A stretch of DNA of 64,000 nt from Paenibacillus sp. OVF10 (GCA_022836915.1 CP094668.1:4092001-4156000), one strand, 5' to 3'; shown: positions 52,588 to 62,047, numbered from the stretch's first letter. The notes: generated by a model not told the origin, from the sequence alone. Numbers and translations: made by a program.

Positions 52588-53825
52588 TTGAGTACATCAA
52601 AAAAGCGCGTTCAAGTCATTGATGGACTGCGCGGATTCAGTCTGGCCGGCATTGTGCTGGCGAATATGCTGGCTTTCCAATATGGAATGTATGGCCAGAG
52701 TAAACCCCAACTGTTCGGGATTGGCGGAGCAGATCAGGCTTTCCTCTCATTCCTGCTGATCACTGTAGTGGGCAGTTTTATGCCGATTTTTGCATTTATG
52801 TTTGGCTTTGGAATGGTTAAACTCTCAGAAAGCCTAAAATCACGAGATTTACGACCAAAGTGTCATCTGGCACGCCGTTTTCTACTACTGTTTGGAATCG
52901 GTTTACTGCACATCATCTATCTGTGGGAAGGGGATATCCTGACATTTTATGGTGTACTCGGTTTCTTCTTGCTCATGTTCCTTAATCGGAAGCCCAAAAC
53001 GCTGCTCATTTGGTCGGTACTGCTACTCATGGGAGCGGGCATACTTGGCCTCCCGGCATCTAATCCGATGAACCCGCTGGCGATTGAGTCCATTCATATG
53101 GAGAACTACATCATTCAAAGTCAGGATGTATACGGTAGCGGCACATACGCGGAAATCAGGAATTTCAGTAATAACGGCGATCCATTCGGCGGGGATTTGG
53201 AGGTGTCATTTGCCCTATTGATCCTGCTGTTAGCCCCACTCATGACAGTACCGATGTTCTTGCTCGGCATGCACGCTGCCAGAAGCGGCACGTTTAGCGA
53301 TCCCCAAACGAAGCGGACTATGTATCTTCGCCGTGCCTCGTTATTAATTCCAGTAGGTTTGATACTCAAAGCATACGGTGTATTGGCGCCACAATTGGGT
53401 GCGGAAGGTTGGCTCGGTATCGGAATCGGGGGACGCTTGGAGGAACGTTGCTTGCACTCGGATACATTTATGCATTTGCACTGTTGTATGCGGGAAGTCG
53501 CCGTTCCAGCCTGATGTACAGATTTGAGGCGGTTGGCCGTCTCTCGTTGACGAATTACCTGATGCAGAGCGTAATCTGTACGACAATTTTCTATGGATAC
53601 GGCCTGGGACTGTTTGGTCGTGCTGGTGTGTTTATCGGAGCAATTATTGCGCTTGCTGTCTACGGCATTCAATTGTGGCTCAGTCCGCTATATCTCAAGA
53701 AATTTAGCAATGGTCCTGTCGAGTACCTTCTGCGGATTTGGACATATCTGTCCTGGAAAGGGCAGCCAAGAAAGAAGAAAAGATCGAACTTAGTTACGCA
53801 TGAAAACGCGCCTGGTGTCCAGTAA
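52588..53825 (+). CDS. DUF418-type multipass membrane protein, one frameshift
   Basis: About 412 residues from TTG 52588 (RBS AGAGGTGAT). N-terminal Val-Ile-Asp-Gly-Leu-Arg-Gly-Phe-Ser-Leu-Ala-Gly-Ile and about ten membrane helices. The C-terminal DUF418 region (Arg-Phe-Glu-Ala-Val-Gly-Arg-Leu-Ser-Leu-Thr-Asn-Tyr) is typical of YeiB-like proteins. A G appears missing near 53428-53435; frame 3 continues Thr-Leu-Gly-Gly-Thr-Leu-Leu-Ala-Leu. Function unknown; acyltransferase-3-like transport has been proposed for relatives. Confidence 0.85.
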
Positions 53826-53851
53826 GCATAAAGTGTTATCGTGAAACGCAA

Positions 53852-53890
53852 AAAGAAGCTCGTTCTACCAAAAGAGAGGGCTTCTTTATG
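53852..53890 (+). terminator. Terminator of the DUF418 gene
   Basis: AAAGAAGCTC ... GGGCTTCTTT stem. In the rest of the 306-bp gap a TATAAT box near 53983 is the only other recognisable signal. Confidence 0.65.
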
Positions 53891-54131
53891 CCGTAACGAT
53901 CATCTTCCTAAAATTAAATCAAGACAGGAATTATACACTTAACGTTGGACTGAAGAATAAGCTATCCCCCTAATGTTTCCTGTTATAATTAGTAATTATT
54001 TATAGATCCAACATATCAACCCTAATACATAAGCTAACTATTATAGTGCGGACAGTGGTAAGGTAATGCGAAATGAAAGATGAAGCATATACATTCAACT
54101 GTTTCCACTCAAGCTTGAAAGGATCATTATT

Positions 54132-54353
54132 GTGCTAAAAATAATTAATTTTCTTCTTTTCTTGCTGATCATTTGGGTAGTCATCTTTTATCCTTTTCGT
54201 TTTGCATGGTTTGAAGGTTTAAAACAGATTCCCGCAGATCTTCATGGTGTTTATTTACTTTTCTTGTTCTTTGGATATCTGATCTGTTCAACAGCTATGG
54301 GACTTATGGTTGGCAAGATGTTTTTAAACCAAAAGAACAGTGATTACGGGTAA
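54132..54353 (+). CDS. Small two-helix membrane protein
   Basis: 73 residues from GTG 54132 (RBS AAGGATC). Hydrophobic segments at residues 3-23 and 41-62 flank a short loop with Phe-Glu-Gly-Leu-Lys-Gln-Ile-Pro-Ala-Asp. Unrecognised. The next gene starts 16 bases after its stop, so both may be co-transcribed. Confidence 0.55.
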   Translation: MLKIINFLLFLLIIWVVIFYPFRFAWFEGLKQIPADLHGVYLLFLFFGYLICSTAMGLMVGKMFLNQKNSDYG

Positions 54354-54369
54354 GTATGGAGGTTGGAGA

Positions 54370-54741
54370 ATGGACAGTGACAATTTAATCAATCAATTCT
54401 TAAAACTTTTTCCTGAATTCCACGATTGTTATATAGAACATTTGGATTTATATCAAGAGTTTCTAGGACATGTGTTTTTTGGTGATGAAGTGGCTACTTA
54501 TGTTGAAGGATTGCTTCGTGAAAATGATGATACAGAACAAATTGAGAAGTTTTTCAATTTTTTTGAATGGATGGCAACTCAAACGAGTCTTTATATTGTA
54601 CAAGTGTTATCTACTACAATCTTGTATGATCTAGGTGGGCAAACAGATATTTTGCAAAAAGCTCAATGTTATATGAAGTTACATACTAGAAGACTTTCTC
54701 AAGAAATAGAAGATTTGCACTCAGGGAAATATTTTGCTTAG
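54370..54741 (+). CDS. Hypothetical soluble protein (DUF7674-like)
   Basis: 123 residues from ATG 54370 (RBS GGAGGTTGGAGA; the upstream in-frame ATG 54340 lies inside the preceding gene). Acidic, helical; Phe-Pro-Glu-Phe-His-Asp-Cys-Tyr and Glu-Phe-Leu-Gly-His-Val-Phe-Phe-Gly-Asp-Glu resemble small DUF7674-type proteins, which I assign only tentatively. Such small acidic proteins are sometimes immunity proteins, but there is no toxin gene beside it. Confidence 0.6.
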   Translation: MDSDNLINQFLKLFPEFHDCYIEHLDLYQEFLGHVFFGDEVATYVEGLLRENDDTEQIEKFFNFFEWMATQTSLYIVQVLSTTILYDLGGQTDILQKAQCYMKLHTRRLSQEIEDLHSGKYFA

Positions 54742-54801
54742 GATACTCTGCTGGAGATGAGGTATTCAAGAGTTTGGATCGTTGGTTTTATAATATCATT
54801 C

Positions 54802-54827
54802 AAAGTCGCTAAAGCAGCGGCTTTTTG
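54802..54827 (+). terminator. Terminator (recurrent AAAGTCGCTA type)
   Basis: AAAGTCGCTAAAGCAGCGGCTTTTTG, after the 54370 gene. Confidence 0.85.
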
Positions 54828-54937
54828 TTTTATCCATGTAATTTCCTATCTTAAGGATTGAGGGGAACGAACTTATTTCAATAAAGATTTATGTAATTAG
54901 ATTCCTTAATACTGGGTGAAATTCACAGAGTATTAAA

Positions 54938-55087
54938 AGACAAATGCCTACTGGTCCAAGAGTTTCATCGAAGGAAATGGAGGAGGAAATCATTAAGGCA
55001 GGTTTCTCAATTATTAATACGATCCACTCACCGACGCAAGTTGCTAACCAACCTGTCTATATCATCATTGCACAGAAGAATAAATAA
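54938..55087 (+). pseudogene. SAM-dependent methyltransferase, C-terminal remnant
   Basis: Frame 2 reads Met-Pro-Thr-Gly-Pro-Arg-Val-Ser-Ser-Lys-Glu-Met-Glu-Glu-Glu-Ile-Ile-Lys-Ala-Gly-Phe, then Asn-Gln-Pro-Val-Tyr-Ile-Ile-Ile-Ala-Gln-Lys, the usual end of class I methyltransferases. No SAM-binding motif lies upstream. A terminator-like hairpin GAAGCC...GGCTTCTTCTTTT follows at 55100-55134. Nothing else is recognisable in 54828-55363. Confidence 0.6.
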
Positions 55088-55363
55088 GTTCAATTTATAG
55101 AAGCCACTCCATTCGTCTGGGGGCTTCTTCTTTTGCTAATGTTCAAACAGCATCATAACTAGGAGCACATTTTTTCGGAGAACCGAGAGGCAACTACCAC
55201 ATTAGATTGGAACAGTTTATCCATCGGGACTTATTTCCGTTGTCTTAAGTCATGGGAAAAATAGGTTCTTGAATTTCTTTCCCGATGTACAGCCGAATCC
55301 GAGATTGTGATAGGCTGTATCTACAAAAGTATTACACGTTCTAAATGGAAGGGGATATTTTAC

Positions 55364-55746
55364 TTGGATCAGGAACTTGCGACCACGATTGCTATCGAAT
55401 TTAAGAACAATCAGAAGGTGTTGAATGCGATCGGAGACGAGACTCGGCAAGCCATCCTCATAGCCTTGATTCAAGGGCCGCAAAACCCGGCATGCGCGTA
55501 GGAGAGATCAGGATGAAGACTCACCTTTCCCGACCGACCGTATCACATCATCTGAAAATATTGAAAGAATCACAGATAATAAGTGTTCGTAAAGAAGGAA
55601 CTCTCAACTATTACAGCCTTGACTCCGGTAGCAAGTTGAAATTGTTGAAAAACCTGGTGAACCAAATAGAAAAGTTGCTAGCACAATGCGAAGAACAAGC
55701 ATCGGAACAACAAATAGGAAACACGGGGAGGGGGAGTTCCGAATGA
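55364..55746 (+). CDS. ArsR-family regulator, one frameshift
   Basis: About 127 residues from TTG 55364 (AAGGGGAT seven bases upstream). The HTH core is Val-Leu-Asn-Ala-Ile-Gly-Asp-Glu-Thr-Arg-Gln-Ala-Ile-Leu and, in the second frame, Leu-Ser-Arg-Pro-Thr-Val-Ser-His-His-Leu-Lys-Ile-Leu. The frames join near 55475-55490 (one base missing). No metal-binding Cys pair is obvious. The stop overlaps the aldo/keto reductase start (ATGA), so it likely controls its own operon. Confidence 0.82.
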
Positions 55747-56608
55747 ATCAGACAGTCGTAGCGGCAAACGGAGTGAGCATTCCTCAACTCGGGTTCGGCC
55801 TATATAAGATCAAAGACGGGGGACCTTCGAGAGGACTGTCGAGGAGGCTATTCGAATGGGTTATCGCCATTTCGATACGGCCAAAATTTATGGTAATGAA
55901 GCGGCGCTAGGTCGGGTCATCCAAAACAGCGGCATTCCCAGGGAGGAGTTCTTCATTACCTCCAAGGTATGGACGACAGACCTGGAGTACCGTGCGACGA
56001 AAAAGGCGTTCGAGCAGACTTGCCAGAAGCTGAACGTAACATATCTTGATATGTATTTGATTCATTTTGCCGGTCCTCAATACGTGAACGCCTGGAAGGC
56101 GATGGAAGAGTTATACGACGCAGGTAAAATCAAAGTTATAGGTGTAGCCAATTTCGAGATCCAGCATCTGGAGCATCTGAAGAAACATTCCCGGATTTCG
56201 CCGATGGTAAATCAGATCGAGACCCATCCGGAATTTCCACAACACGAATTGCATGATTATATGGTTCGACATCGGATTCTGCATGAGGCTTGGGGACCGT
56301 TGGGGCAGGGTAGCAAAGCGCTGCTGGAGCATCCGGAGCTGGCGGCAATTGCCCTTTGTCATCAGAAATCGGTTGCGCAAGTCATTTTGCGCTGGCATCT
56401 GCAACGTGGAATTATTGTCATCCCCAAATCATCGAATCCTCAAAGGATAAAAGAGAACAATGAAATATTCGACTTTGAGTTGAATGAGAAGGAAATGGAA
56501 CAAATACGACGATTGGACACGGGTAAGAGATATTCCGTAAGTCCGAATGGCTACATGGTCAACCCGATTTATATCAATTTGATGAAACTATTTATTCGCT
56601 CTCATTGA
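55743..56608 (+). CDS. Aldo/keto reductase, one frameshift
   Basis: About 288 residues, (beta/alpha)8 fold. Catalytic tetrad: Asp in His-Phe-Asp-Thr-Ala, Tyr in Lys-Ile-Tyr-Gly-Asn-Glu, Lys in Thr-Ser-Lys-Val-Trp and His in Leu-Ile-His-Phe. C-terminal NADPH-site motif Ile-Pro-Lys-Ser-Ser-Asn-Pro-Gln-Arg-Ile. A G is missing in GACGGGGGACC near 55818-55824; the correct frame reads Thr-Phe-Glu-Arg-Thr-Val-Glu-Glu-Ala-Ile-Arg. AGGGGGAG precedes the ATG, which overlaps the ArsR stop. Confidence 0.9.
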
Positions 56609-56682
56609 TGGATCATATTTCTACGGTACTGGTAAGGCGTAACTCCGTATTCAACTTTGGACAACAACCGAGTACTCAAATT
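56602..56682 (-). pseudogene. AraC-type regulator, 3'-terminal remnant
   Basis: The minus strand ends Leu-Ser-Lys-Val-Glu-Tyr-Gly-Val-Thr-Pro-Tyr-Gln-Tyr-Arg-Arg-Asn-stop region, the usual end of an AraC HTH domain. Upstream the similarity is lost. A shorter match (Arg-Arg-Asn-Val-Ile-Arg-Gln-stop) lies at about 60250-60275. Confidence 0.5.
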
Positions 56683-56850
56683 TGGTGGTCGTTCTCTAAA
56701 AGCTTCTTTCTTCCCGAGCATAAAGCGAAACTTCGATTCCCGAAATCCAGTTGAATATATAAAAAAGGTGTCTATACGTAATTGTTTTATTGGGGCTTTC
56801 CTGTGAGTCATGAGCATGACCGGGTACTGCCCTTTGTCAGGGTTATATAG

Positions 56851-57046
56851 TTCTAACGAACCTAGCACACGCTATTTGCTCTCATTTGCATAGGTGTGAA
56901 TTCTAACGAATCATAGAGACGTTATTTCATCGAGTTGGTCCATTTATACGATATTTAGGCGGTTTACGATGGAATAAAGTTACTGAGGTTCGTTACATGC
57001 TGCGTTCCTTAAGAATCCGCCGTTTAGTGTGCGGTAGGTTCGTTAG
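56851..57046. repeat. Intergenic repeat with 50-bp units, two forward and two inverted (locus 2)
   Basis: TTCTAACGAA occurs at 56851 and 56901, and the inverted core GGTTCGTTA at 56987 and 57037; both spacings are exactly 50 bases. The array is therefore roughly symmetrical about 56949 and could fold into a long hairpin. Units resemble those at 24166-24216. No gene is credible in 56683-57215. Confidence 0.75.
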
Positions 57047-57215
57047 CGCTTGAAGCGAAGGGAATTCCTTTTGAGATAGTCCCATCTTTACATTCGATGA
57101 TTTGTTCTTCAGCAACGCTTTTAAAATATTGTAAACCCATGTAGAGACATGATAAGATAAGAAGAGATTCATTTGAATGAGGTTACCTAAATCAAAACGA
57201 AGGAGCATTATTATT

Positions 57216-57451
57216 TTGAACAATAATAAGGTTAAAGTTGGTGTCGCTAATAAAGAAGGCCAGTTAGGTTTTGTCTTTTCGAGAGGTGGTCTGCGAGAAG
57301 GTTCCGGGAGAAAGAGTATAGGTGTGACTAAAAAATATCTTTAACTCTAACAGAGGACATGTGGGGAAAAATCGAAAACCATTGCACAGAGCATAAACTT
57401 TCTCGTTCGGAGGTTATACGTAACATGATTGAGTCCTTCTATTCAAAATAA
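57216..57451 (+). CDS. Ribbon-helix-helix protein, one frameshift
   Basis: About 78 residues from TTG 57216 (AAGGAG ten bases upstream). Residues 1-40 include Gly-Gly-Leu-Arg-Glu-Gly-Ser-Gly-Arg-Lys-Ser-Ile-Gly-Val-Thr-Lys-Lys. After one missing A (57330-57335) frame 2 gives a CopG/Arc-like ribbon-helix-helix: Ile-Ser-Leu-Thr-Leu-Thr-Glu-Asp-Met-Trp, then Leu-Ser-Arg-Ser-Glu-Val-Ile-Arg-Asn-Met-Ile. Likely a small DNA-binding regulator. It lies 26 bases before a second DnaN gene. Confidence 0.7.
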
Positions 57452-57477
57452 TTTTTTATTTGAGGTAGGTGAGGTCT

Positions 57478-58602
57478 TTGCTGGTAGAGATAACAAAAGA
57501 TTCTCTTATGAATGCCATACAATGTGTGATAAAGGCAGTAGCAGCAAATAGTTCGATACCTATTCTTCAAGGAATACATATTCAAGCAGGTGCAGATGGC
57601 GTTACTTTTAGGGCAAGTAATACAAGTATGACAATTCAGTATTTGATTGCTCAAGATGGTGTTTCTGTAACTGTAAATAGAACAGGTGCTATCGTTATAC
57701 CATCGCGTTATTTTCACGATATTATTCGTAAATTTGATGATAACCAGCTTATACTTGAAATTAAAGAGCCAATGATTCTTTCGATTGTGTCAGGTCATTC
57801 TCAATTACGTTTATGTGGAATGGACCCTGCAGAATTCCCATCCATTGATCATGGAGAGGTATTCTCTTCTACTAAACTGCGCATGAATACTGCCTTATTG
57901 CGTACGAGTATTAAACAGCTGGCAATCGTAGCATCAACGTCCGAAACCAGCCCCATATTAACAGGAGTTTCCTTGGAATGCCGTAATGATTGTCTAAACC
58001 TGATTGCTACAGACGGAGTGCGGCTTGCATATCGTTCTTTGCATTTAGAAAATGCTGCCAATAACAGGATGAACGCTATAATTCCAGCGAAAAATCTCTA
58101 TGAAATATCAAAAATGTTAAACAAAGCAGATGAAACGACCGAAATCGAAGTGAGTAATAACCTAGTTAAATTCATGACAAATGGACTGAAGGTGGAATCT
58201 GTTCTTATTGAGGGAATGTTTCCATCCATAAAGAATGTAATTCCTCAATCTTATATGTGTGAAATCTCAGTTGATAAAGCATGTCTGTTGAGAGCAGTTG
58301 AATGTGTGACTGTAATGGCTAGTGCACAAGTGATTAGACTAGTAGCAAATGCAGCCACATTGAAACTATTGTCCAAAACAGCTGATGTTGGAGATATTCA
58401 GAATGAAATTCCATTGTTAGAGATGTGTGGGGAAGAATTTATGATATCACTAAATGGAAAGTTCTTTTTTGATATACTTCGCAACATGGATTGCGCGAGC
58501 GTCCGAATAAGATACACCGGGAAAACCAGTCCCATCGTTGTACTTCCAGATGATTCGCTCATGTCTAGTTTGTTCTTGATTACTCCAGTGATGACCCGGT
58601 GA
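57478..58602 (+). CDS. dnaN: DNA polymerase III beta subunit (sliding clamp), accessory copy
   Basis: About 374 residues, three clamp domains, intact. Family motifs: Ser-Ile-Pro-Ile-Leu-Gln-Gly-Ile, Leu-Ile-Ala-Thr-Asp-Gly-Val-Arg-Leu-Ala and Ile-Glu-Gly-Met-Phe-Pro-Ser-Ile-Lys-Asn-Val-Ile-Pro. The C-terminus (Leu-Ile-Thr-Pro-Val-Met-Thr-Arg) keeps the pattern of the clamp tail. TTG 57478 aligns best with known N-termini; GTG 57469 is in frame but close to the GAGGTAGG ribosome site. No dnaA, recF or gyr genes are nearby, so this is not the oriC copy. Confidence 0.88.
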   Translation: MLVEITKDSLMNAIQCVIKAVAANSSIPILQGIHIQAGADGVTFRASNTSMTIQYLIAQDGVSVTVNRTGAIVIPSRYFHDIIRKFDDNQLILEIKEPMILSIVSGHSQLRLCGMDPAEFPSIDHGEVFSSTKLRMNTALLRTSIKQLAIVASTSETSPILTGVSLECRNDCLNLIATDGVRLAYRSLHLENAANNRMNAIIPAKNLYEISKMLNKADETTEIEVSNNLVKFMTNGLKVESVLIEGMFPSIKNVIPQSYMCEISVDKACLLRAVECVTVMASAQVIRLVANAATLKLLSKTADVGDIQNEIPLLEMCGEEFMISLNGKFFFDILRNMDCASVRIRYTGKTSPIVVLPDDSLMSSLFLITPVMTR

Positions 58603-58705
58603 ACCGTATCATCAATAAGAGCAGTTTTGCTGACTTTTTCGTGCAGAAATTGCAAGGTATTCATTATTTATTTCCCATAAAATTACCTTGAAGGGAGGGA
58701 ATACG

Positions 58706-59560
58706 ATGGATTGGTTGGTCCGGATGAATAGTGCCATGGAATATATCGAAACAAATCTAGCGGACACTATTTCATTTGATAAAATCGCACAGAGAGCCTG
58801 TTGCTCTACCTATCATTTTCAAAGGATGTTTCCATTTATTACTGGCGTATCGTTATCGGAGTATATTCGACATCGACGGTTGACGTTGGCGGCATTCGAA
58901 CTGCAGACAACAGATTCAAAGGTTATTGATGTAGCAATGAAATATGGATATGATTCGCCGGAGGCGTTTGCACGGGCCTTTAAAAATCTTCATGGCATTA
59001 TGCCTACATCTGCACGCGATACAGGCGTTTCTCTGAAAGCCTATCCTCGAATGTCCTTTCATATTTCAATAAAAGGGGATGTCGAAATGAATTACCGTAT
59101 TGAGCAAAGAGATTCTTTTGAGATGTTTGGAGTATATGGAATTATAAATGCAGACCAGAAAACAGCGTTCGCTGAAGTACCTCAATTTCGTATAAAATGT
59201 GATGATGATGGCAGCGTTGATCATATGAACGACTTATTGGGACGTTTTGGTGATACCATGTTACATGCCGCCCTTTATGATCACACTAAAGAATCTTTCA
59301 AATACATGATCTGTTATCATGTACCTAAGGGACTTGAGATTCCGGAGAGATTCACAAAACTTGCTGTCCCAGCATTAACGTGGGCGATTTTCCCGGAGCC
59401 GCAGTGTGATATGCAAAAACTATGGGTACGAATCTATTCTGAGTGGTTTCCGACATCTGAATACGAACAGGTTGAGGGCCCTACTTTCGAAATGTATTAT
59501 GGAATGGCACGGCATGGGAATGTTTCAGGAGAAATCTGGATACCCGTGAAGAAAAAATAA
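58706..59560 (+). CDS. AraC-family regulator with GyrI-like effector domain
   Basis: 284 residues from ATG 58706 (RBS AAGGGAGGG). The AraC HTH is N-terminal (Ile-Ser-Phe-Asp-Lys-Ile-Ala-Gln-Arg-Ala; Tyr-Gly-Tyr-Asp-Ser-Pro-Glu-Ala-Phe-Ala-Arg-Ala-Phe). A GyrI-like ligand-binding domain from about residue 125 ends Gly-Glu-Ile-Trp-Ile-Pro-Val-Lys-Lys. Rob/BmrR-type proteins of this build sense hydrophobic compounds. Standalone gene. Confidence 0.9.
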   Translation: MDWLVRMNSAMEYIETNLADTISFDKIAQRACCSTYHFQRMFPFITGVSLSEYIRHRRLTLAAFELQTTDSKVIDVAMKYGYDSPEAFARAFKNLHGIMPTSARDTGVSLKAYPRMSFHISIKGDVEMNYRIEQRDSFEMFGVYGIINADQKTAFAEVPQFRIKCDDDGSVDHMNDLLGRFGDTMLHAALYDHTKESFKYMICYHVPKGLEIPERFTKLAVPALTWAIFPEPQCDMQKLWVRIYSEWFPTSEYEQVEGPTFEMYYGMARHGNVSGEIWIPVKKK

Positions 59561-59628
59561 TGCTTCCATACGAGTGGAATGCAGGCGTTAACGAAGAAGA
59601 CAACTGAAAAAATAAGATTATAATATAA

Positions 59629-59652
59629 GGTCATCCCCACAAAGGATGGCCC
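59629..59652 (+). terminator. Stem-loop after the AraC/GyrI gene
   Basis: GGTCATCC-CCACAAA-GGATGGCC, with one G-T pair; no T run follows, so terminator activity is uncertain. Confidence 0.45.
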
Positions 59653-59745
59653 TAAAACTTGCCGTTACAGACAGCGCGGAGAACCTTATCACCAATAGGG
59701 TATAGGGGAGATTGTCCGATTTATTTTATCTTGAGGGGGTTTAGT

Positions 59746-60192
59746 ATGAATATTAAAATACGAGAAATTATATCAGATGATTATGCTGAAGTTGTTTTTT
59801 TATGGAATGATGTACTTGAAATTCGTAATGTTAATGATGCAGACTTCCGAGTGACTATGGAAGAGATGAATAAGGCCGGGAATTACGAAACATTTGTTGC
59901 ACTAATAGATAATGATGTCGTGGGTTTTGTAACTATTGTACAGTCATTATCTGTAGGAGTTCCAATAGGTTATCTACATATTCAAGCTCTTGCTGTTAAA
60001 AGAGAGCTGCAAAATAGAGGGATAGGCACAAAACTACTAAGACAGACTGAAAATTATGCTAAAGAACGGGGAATATCAAGTATTATTTTATGTAGCGGAA
60101 TGAAGCGAACCAACGCTCATGCTTTTTATGAGCATAACGGCTATGACAGAGATTCATATTGCTTTGATAAAGTGATTGACTTAACCCATTAA
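59746..60192 (+). CDS. GNAT-family N-acetyltransferase
   Basis: 148 residues from ATG 59746 (RBS GAGGGGG); the upstream in-frame region lacks a ribosome site. Motif A: Ala-Leu-Ala-Val-Lys-Arg-Glu-Leu-Gln-Asn-Arg-Gly-Ile-Gly-Thr-Lys-Leu-Leu; motif B: Ala-His-Ala-Phe-Tyr-Glu-His-Asn-Gly-Tyr. Substrate unknown. AT-richer than neighbouring genes, which hints at a different origin. Confidence 0.88.
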   Translation: MNIKIREIISDDYAEVVFLWNDVLEIRNVNDADFRVTMEEMNKAGNYETFVALIDNDVVGFVTIVQSLSVGVPIGYLHIQALAVKRELQNRGIGTKLLRQTENYAKERGISSIILCSGMKRTNAHAFYEHNGYDRDSYCFDKVIDLTH

Positions 60193-60206
60193 TTGCGCTA
60201 AAAAGA

Positions 60207-60250
60207 CCCAACACACTCTGTGAACTAAGAGTGGAAGTTGGGTTTTTTCA
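60207..60250 (+). terminator. Terminator of the GNAT gene
   Basis: ACCCAACACACTCT ... AGAGTGGAAGTTGGGTTTTTT, a long stem with a T run. Confidence 0.85.
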
Positions 60251-60393
60251 TTGACGGATCACATTTCTGCGGTCCTGAGTGATCGGACATATCTTTCACA
60301 ACACGACCGAAGATGCTCTGAAAGCTTCCCGGATGAATCCAGCCTGTAAAACGGCTATGCTATAATGAAATTCAGAAAGGGGTTGCAACGTTA

Positions 60394-60999
60394 ATGTCAC
60401 CTAGAAACATAGAGAAAGACCAACAACAACGGGAAAAAAGAATCAATCACATCCTTGATTCCGCTTTGGAAATCATTGCATTCAAAGGAATCGGTTCAGT
60501 AAGCATCAACCACATCGCAGCGGCAGCAGACATGAGCATTGGGAACATGTATCACTACTTTAAGTCCAAAGACGAGATTATCAGCGAAATTCTCAGAAGA
60601 GGTCAGACGCGTTACGGCGAACATGTCTCCCAACTCGCTGAGCAATCAGGTGATGCTCTAAATAAACTTTTACTATTGTCTGAGTCATGGCTCGCGCTGG
60701 AAAACAATTGGGCTTACACGATTCTTATCCACACAGCGCGGCTTTCGGAATCTTCCTCCGAAGAGATTCGAAGAGAAGTTACAGAACGTTTCACGAATAA
60801 CCTTGGTCCTGTCGCGAACATAATGGAACAGGGGCAAAAGGAAGGGCTTATCGTCAGTGGTGTCCCCTTGGAGCTTGCCTATTATTTTGTAAGTTTAATT
60901 CAAGGACTGACGCTGCAAAAAATGCCCGGCGCTGAAGTTCCGATTCGTGCGCAAGCGCGTTCCATCGTCTCTTTATTTACTGCAAGACATGAGGGGTAA
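60394..60999 (+). CDS. TetR-family transcriptional regulator
   Basis: 201 residues, intact. N-terminal HTH: Arg-Ile-Asn-His-Ile-Leu-Asp-Ser-Ala-Leu, Gly-Ser-Val-Ser-Ile-Asn-His-Ile-Ala-Ala-Ala-Ala-Asp, Ile-Gly-Asn-Met-Tyr-His-Tyr-Phe-Lys-Ser-Lys. A helical ligand-binding domain follows. The adjacent transport operon has a promoter with a downstream dyad, so it is the probable target. Confidence 0.9.
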   Translation: MSPRNIEKDQQQREKRINHILDSALEIIAFKGIGSVSINHIAAAADMSIGNMYHYFKSKDEIISEILRRGQTRYGEHVSQLAEQSGDALNKLLLLSESWLALENNWAYTILIHTARLSESSSEEIRREVTERFTNNLGPVANIMEQGQKEGLIVSGVPLELAYYFVSLIQGLTLQKMPGAEVPIRAQARSIVSLFTARHEG

Positions 61000-61086
61000 A
61001 GGGTTCGGGATCACAAGCGAACAAGGTTTCGAATATGAAAATATGCGTGATCTCTACATAATTCCAAAAGTCTCCAAAAGAAATGA

Positions 61087-61148
61087 TTGACAACAGATAC
61101 AGGCCACTGCTACAATTTCCCCAACAAACCGAATGATTGCTCGGTTTG
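61087..61148 (+). promoter_or_regulatory. Promoter and candidate TetR operator of the uptake operon
   Basis: TTGACA (61087-61092), 18-bp spacer, TACAAT (61111-61116), then the dyad CAAACCGA-ATGATTGC-TCGGTTTG (61125-61148) overlapping the predicted start of transcription. A repressor bound there would block the ABC operon at 61280. Confidence 0.7.
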
Positions 61149-61279
61149 TGAACGAGAGTTCGACTGGATAACCAGAGATCGTTCGTGGGGAAAGATATAC
61201 AAGCAGAAGGCCTTTTTTTATAACCATAAAACCAAGTAAATAGATCTGAAAAATTATTTTAAATTGGAGGTTTCATCTG

Positions 61280-62047
61280 ATGCTGAATATTGAGCGGTTG
61301 AACAAAACGTTCGCTGCTCCTACCGGGCCGATTCTAGCACTTAGCAATATAGGGTTGCAGGTTGAGCGGGGACAATTTATTACTTTTATCGGACCCAGTG
61401 GCTGCGGCAAAAGTACATTGCTCAAGATTGTGGCCGGGTTGGATACGACATATGAGGGAAAAGTGGAACTGAACGGAATGGCCATTACGGGACCAAGCGT
61501 TGATAAAGGGTTTATTTTTCAGGAGCCACGTTTGTTCCCTTGGATGACGGTCGAGAAGAATATCGCGGCCAATCTCTCGCTTCGCAATGCTCAGGTTCGC
61601 CATCGAGTTCAAGAGCTAATTGAATTGGTTCGTCTAAAGGGATTCGAGAAAGCATATCCGAAGGAGTTGTCCGGAGGAATGGCTCAACGGGTGGCTATTG
61701 CAAGGGCTTTGTTGCGCAAACCGGAGATTCTGCTGCTCGACGAGCCTTTTGGAGCACTCGATGCCTTCACTCGCACACACATGCAAGAAGCGCTGCTGGA
61801 TATCTGGCAGAACAGCCGGACGACAATGTTGTTCGTTACGCATGACTTGGACGAAGCGGTATTTCTTGGAGAGAAAGTCGTCATTATGAACCCTCGCCCA
61901 GGTCATATCCGCAATGTAATTCATGTAGACCTTCCCTATCCGCGTAAACGCAGTGGGAGTTCATTCCAGGAACTTCGCTCCCGCGTTCTAGGCGAGTTCG
62001 AAAAAGTGGAACATTCTCCCTTGATAGACAAGGGCGCTGGCATTTAA
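61280..62047 (+). CDS. ABC transporter ATP-binding protein (SsuB/TauB type)
   Basis: 255 residues. Walker A Gly-Pro-Ser-Gly-Cys-Gly-Lys-Ser-Thr (about residues 38-46), Q-loop Phe-Gln-Glu-Pro-Arg-Leu-Phe-Pro-Trp, signature Leu-Ser-Gly-Gly-Met-Ala-Gln-Arg, Walker B [11 protein letters not shown] and switch His in Thr-His-Asp. The QEPRLFPW and SGGMAQR forms are typical of nitrate/sulfonate/taurine importers. RBS TTGGAGG precedes the ATG. Confidence 0.93.
   Translation: MLNIERLNKTFAAPTGPILALSNIGLQVERGQFITFIGPSGCGKSTLLKIVAGLDTTYEGKVELNGMAITGPSVDKGFIFQEPRLFPWMTVEKNIAANLSLRNAQVRHRVQELIELVRLKGFEKAYPKELSGGMAQRVAIARALLRKPEILLLDEPFGALDAFTRTHMQEALLDIWQNSRTTMLFVTHDLDEAVFLGEKVVIMNPRPGHIRNVIHVDLPYPRKRSGSSFQELRSRVLGEFEKVEHSPLIDKGAGI

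Noticed and set aside
54370-54741. Immunity protein of a contact-dependent toxin system
   Set aside because: Size and acidity fit, but no toxin, Rhs or LXG-type gene lies nearby, so there is no contextual support.
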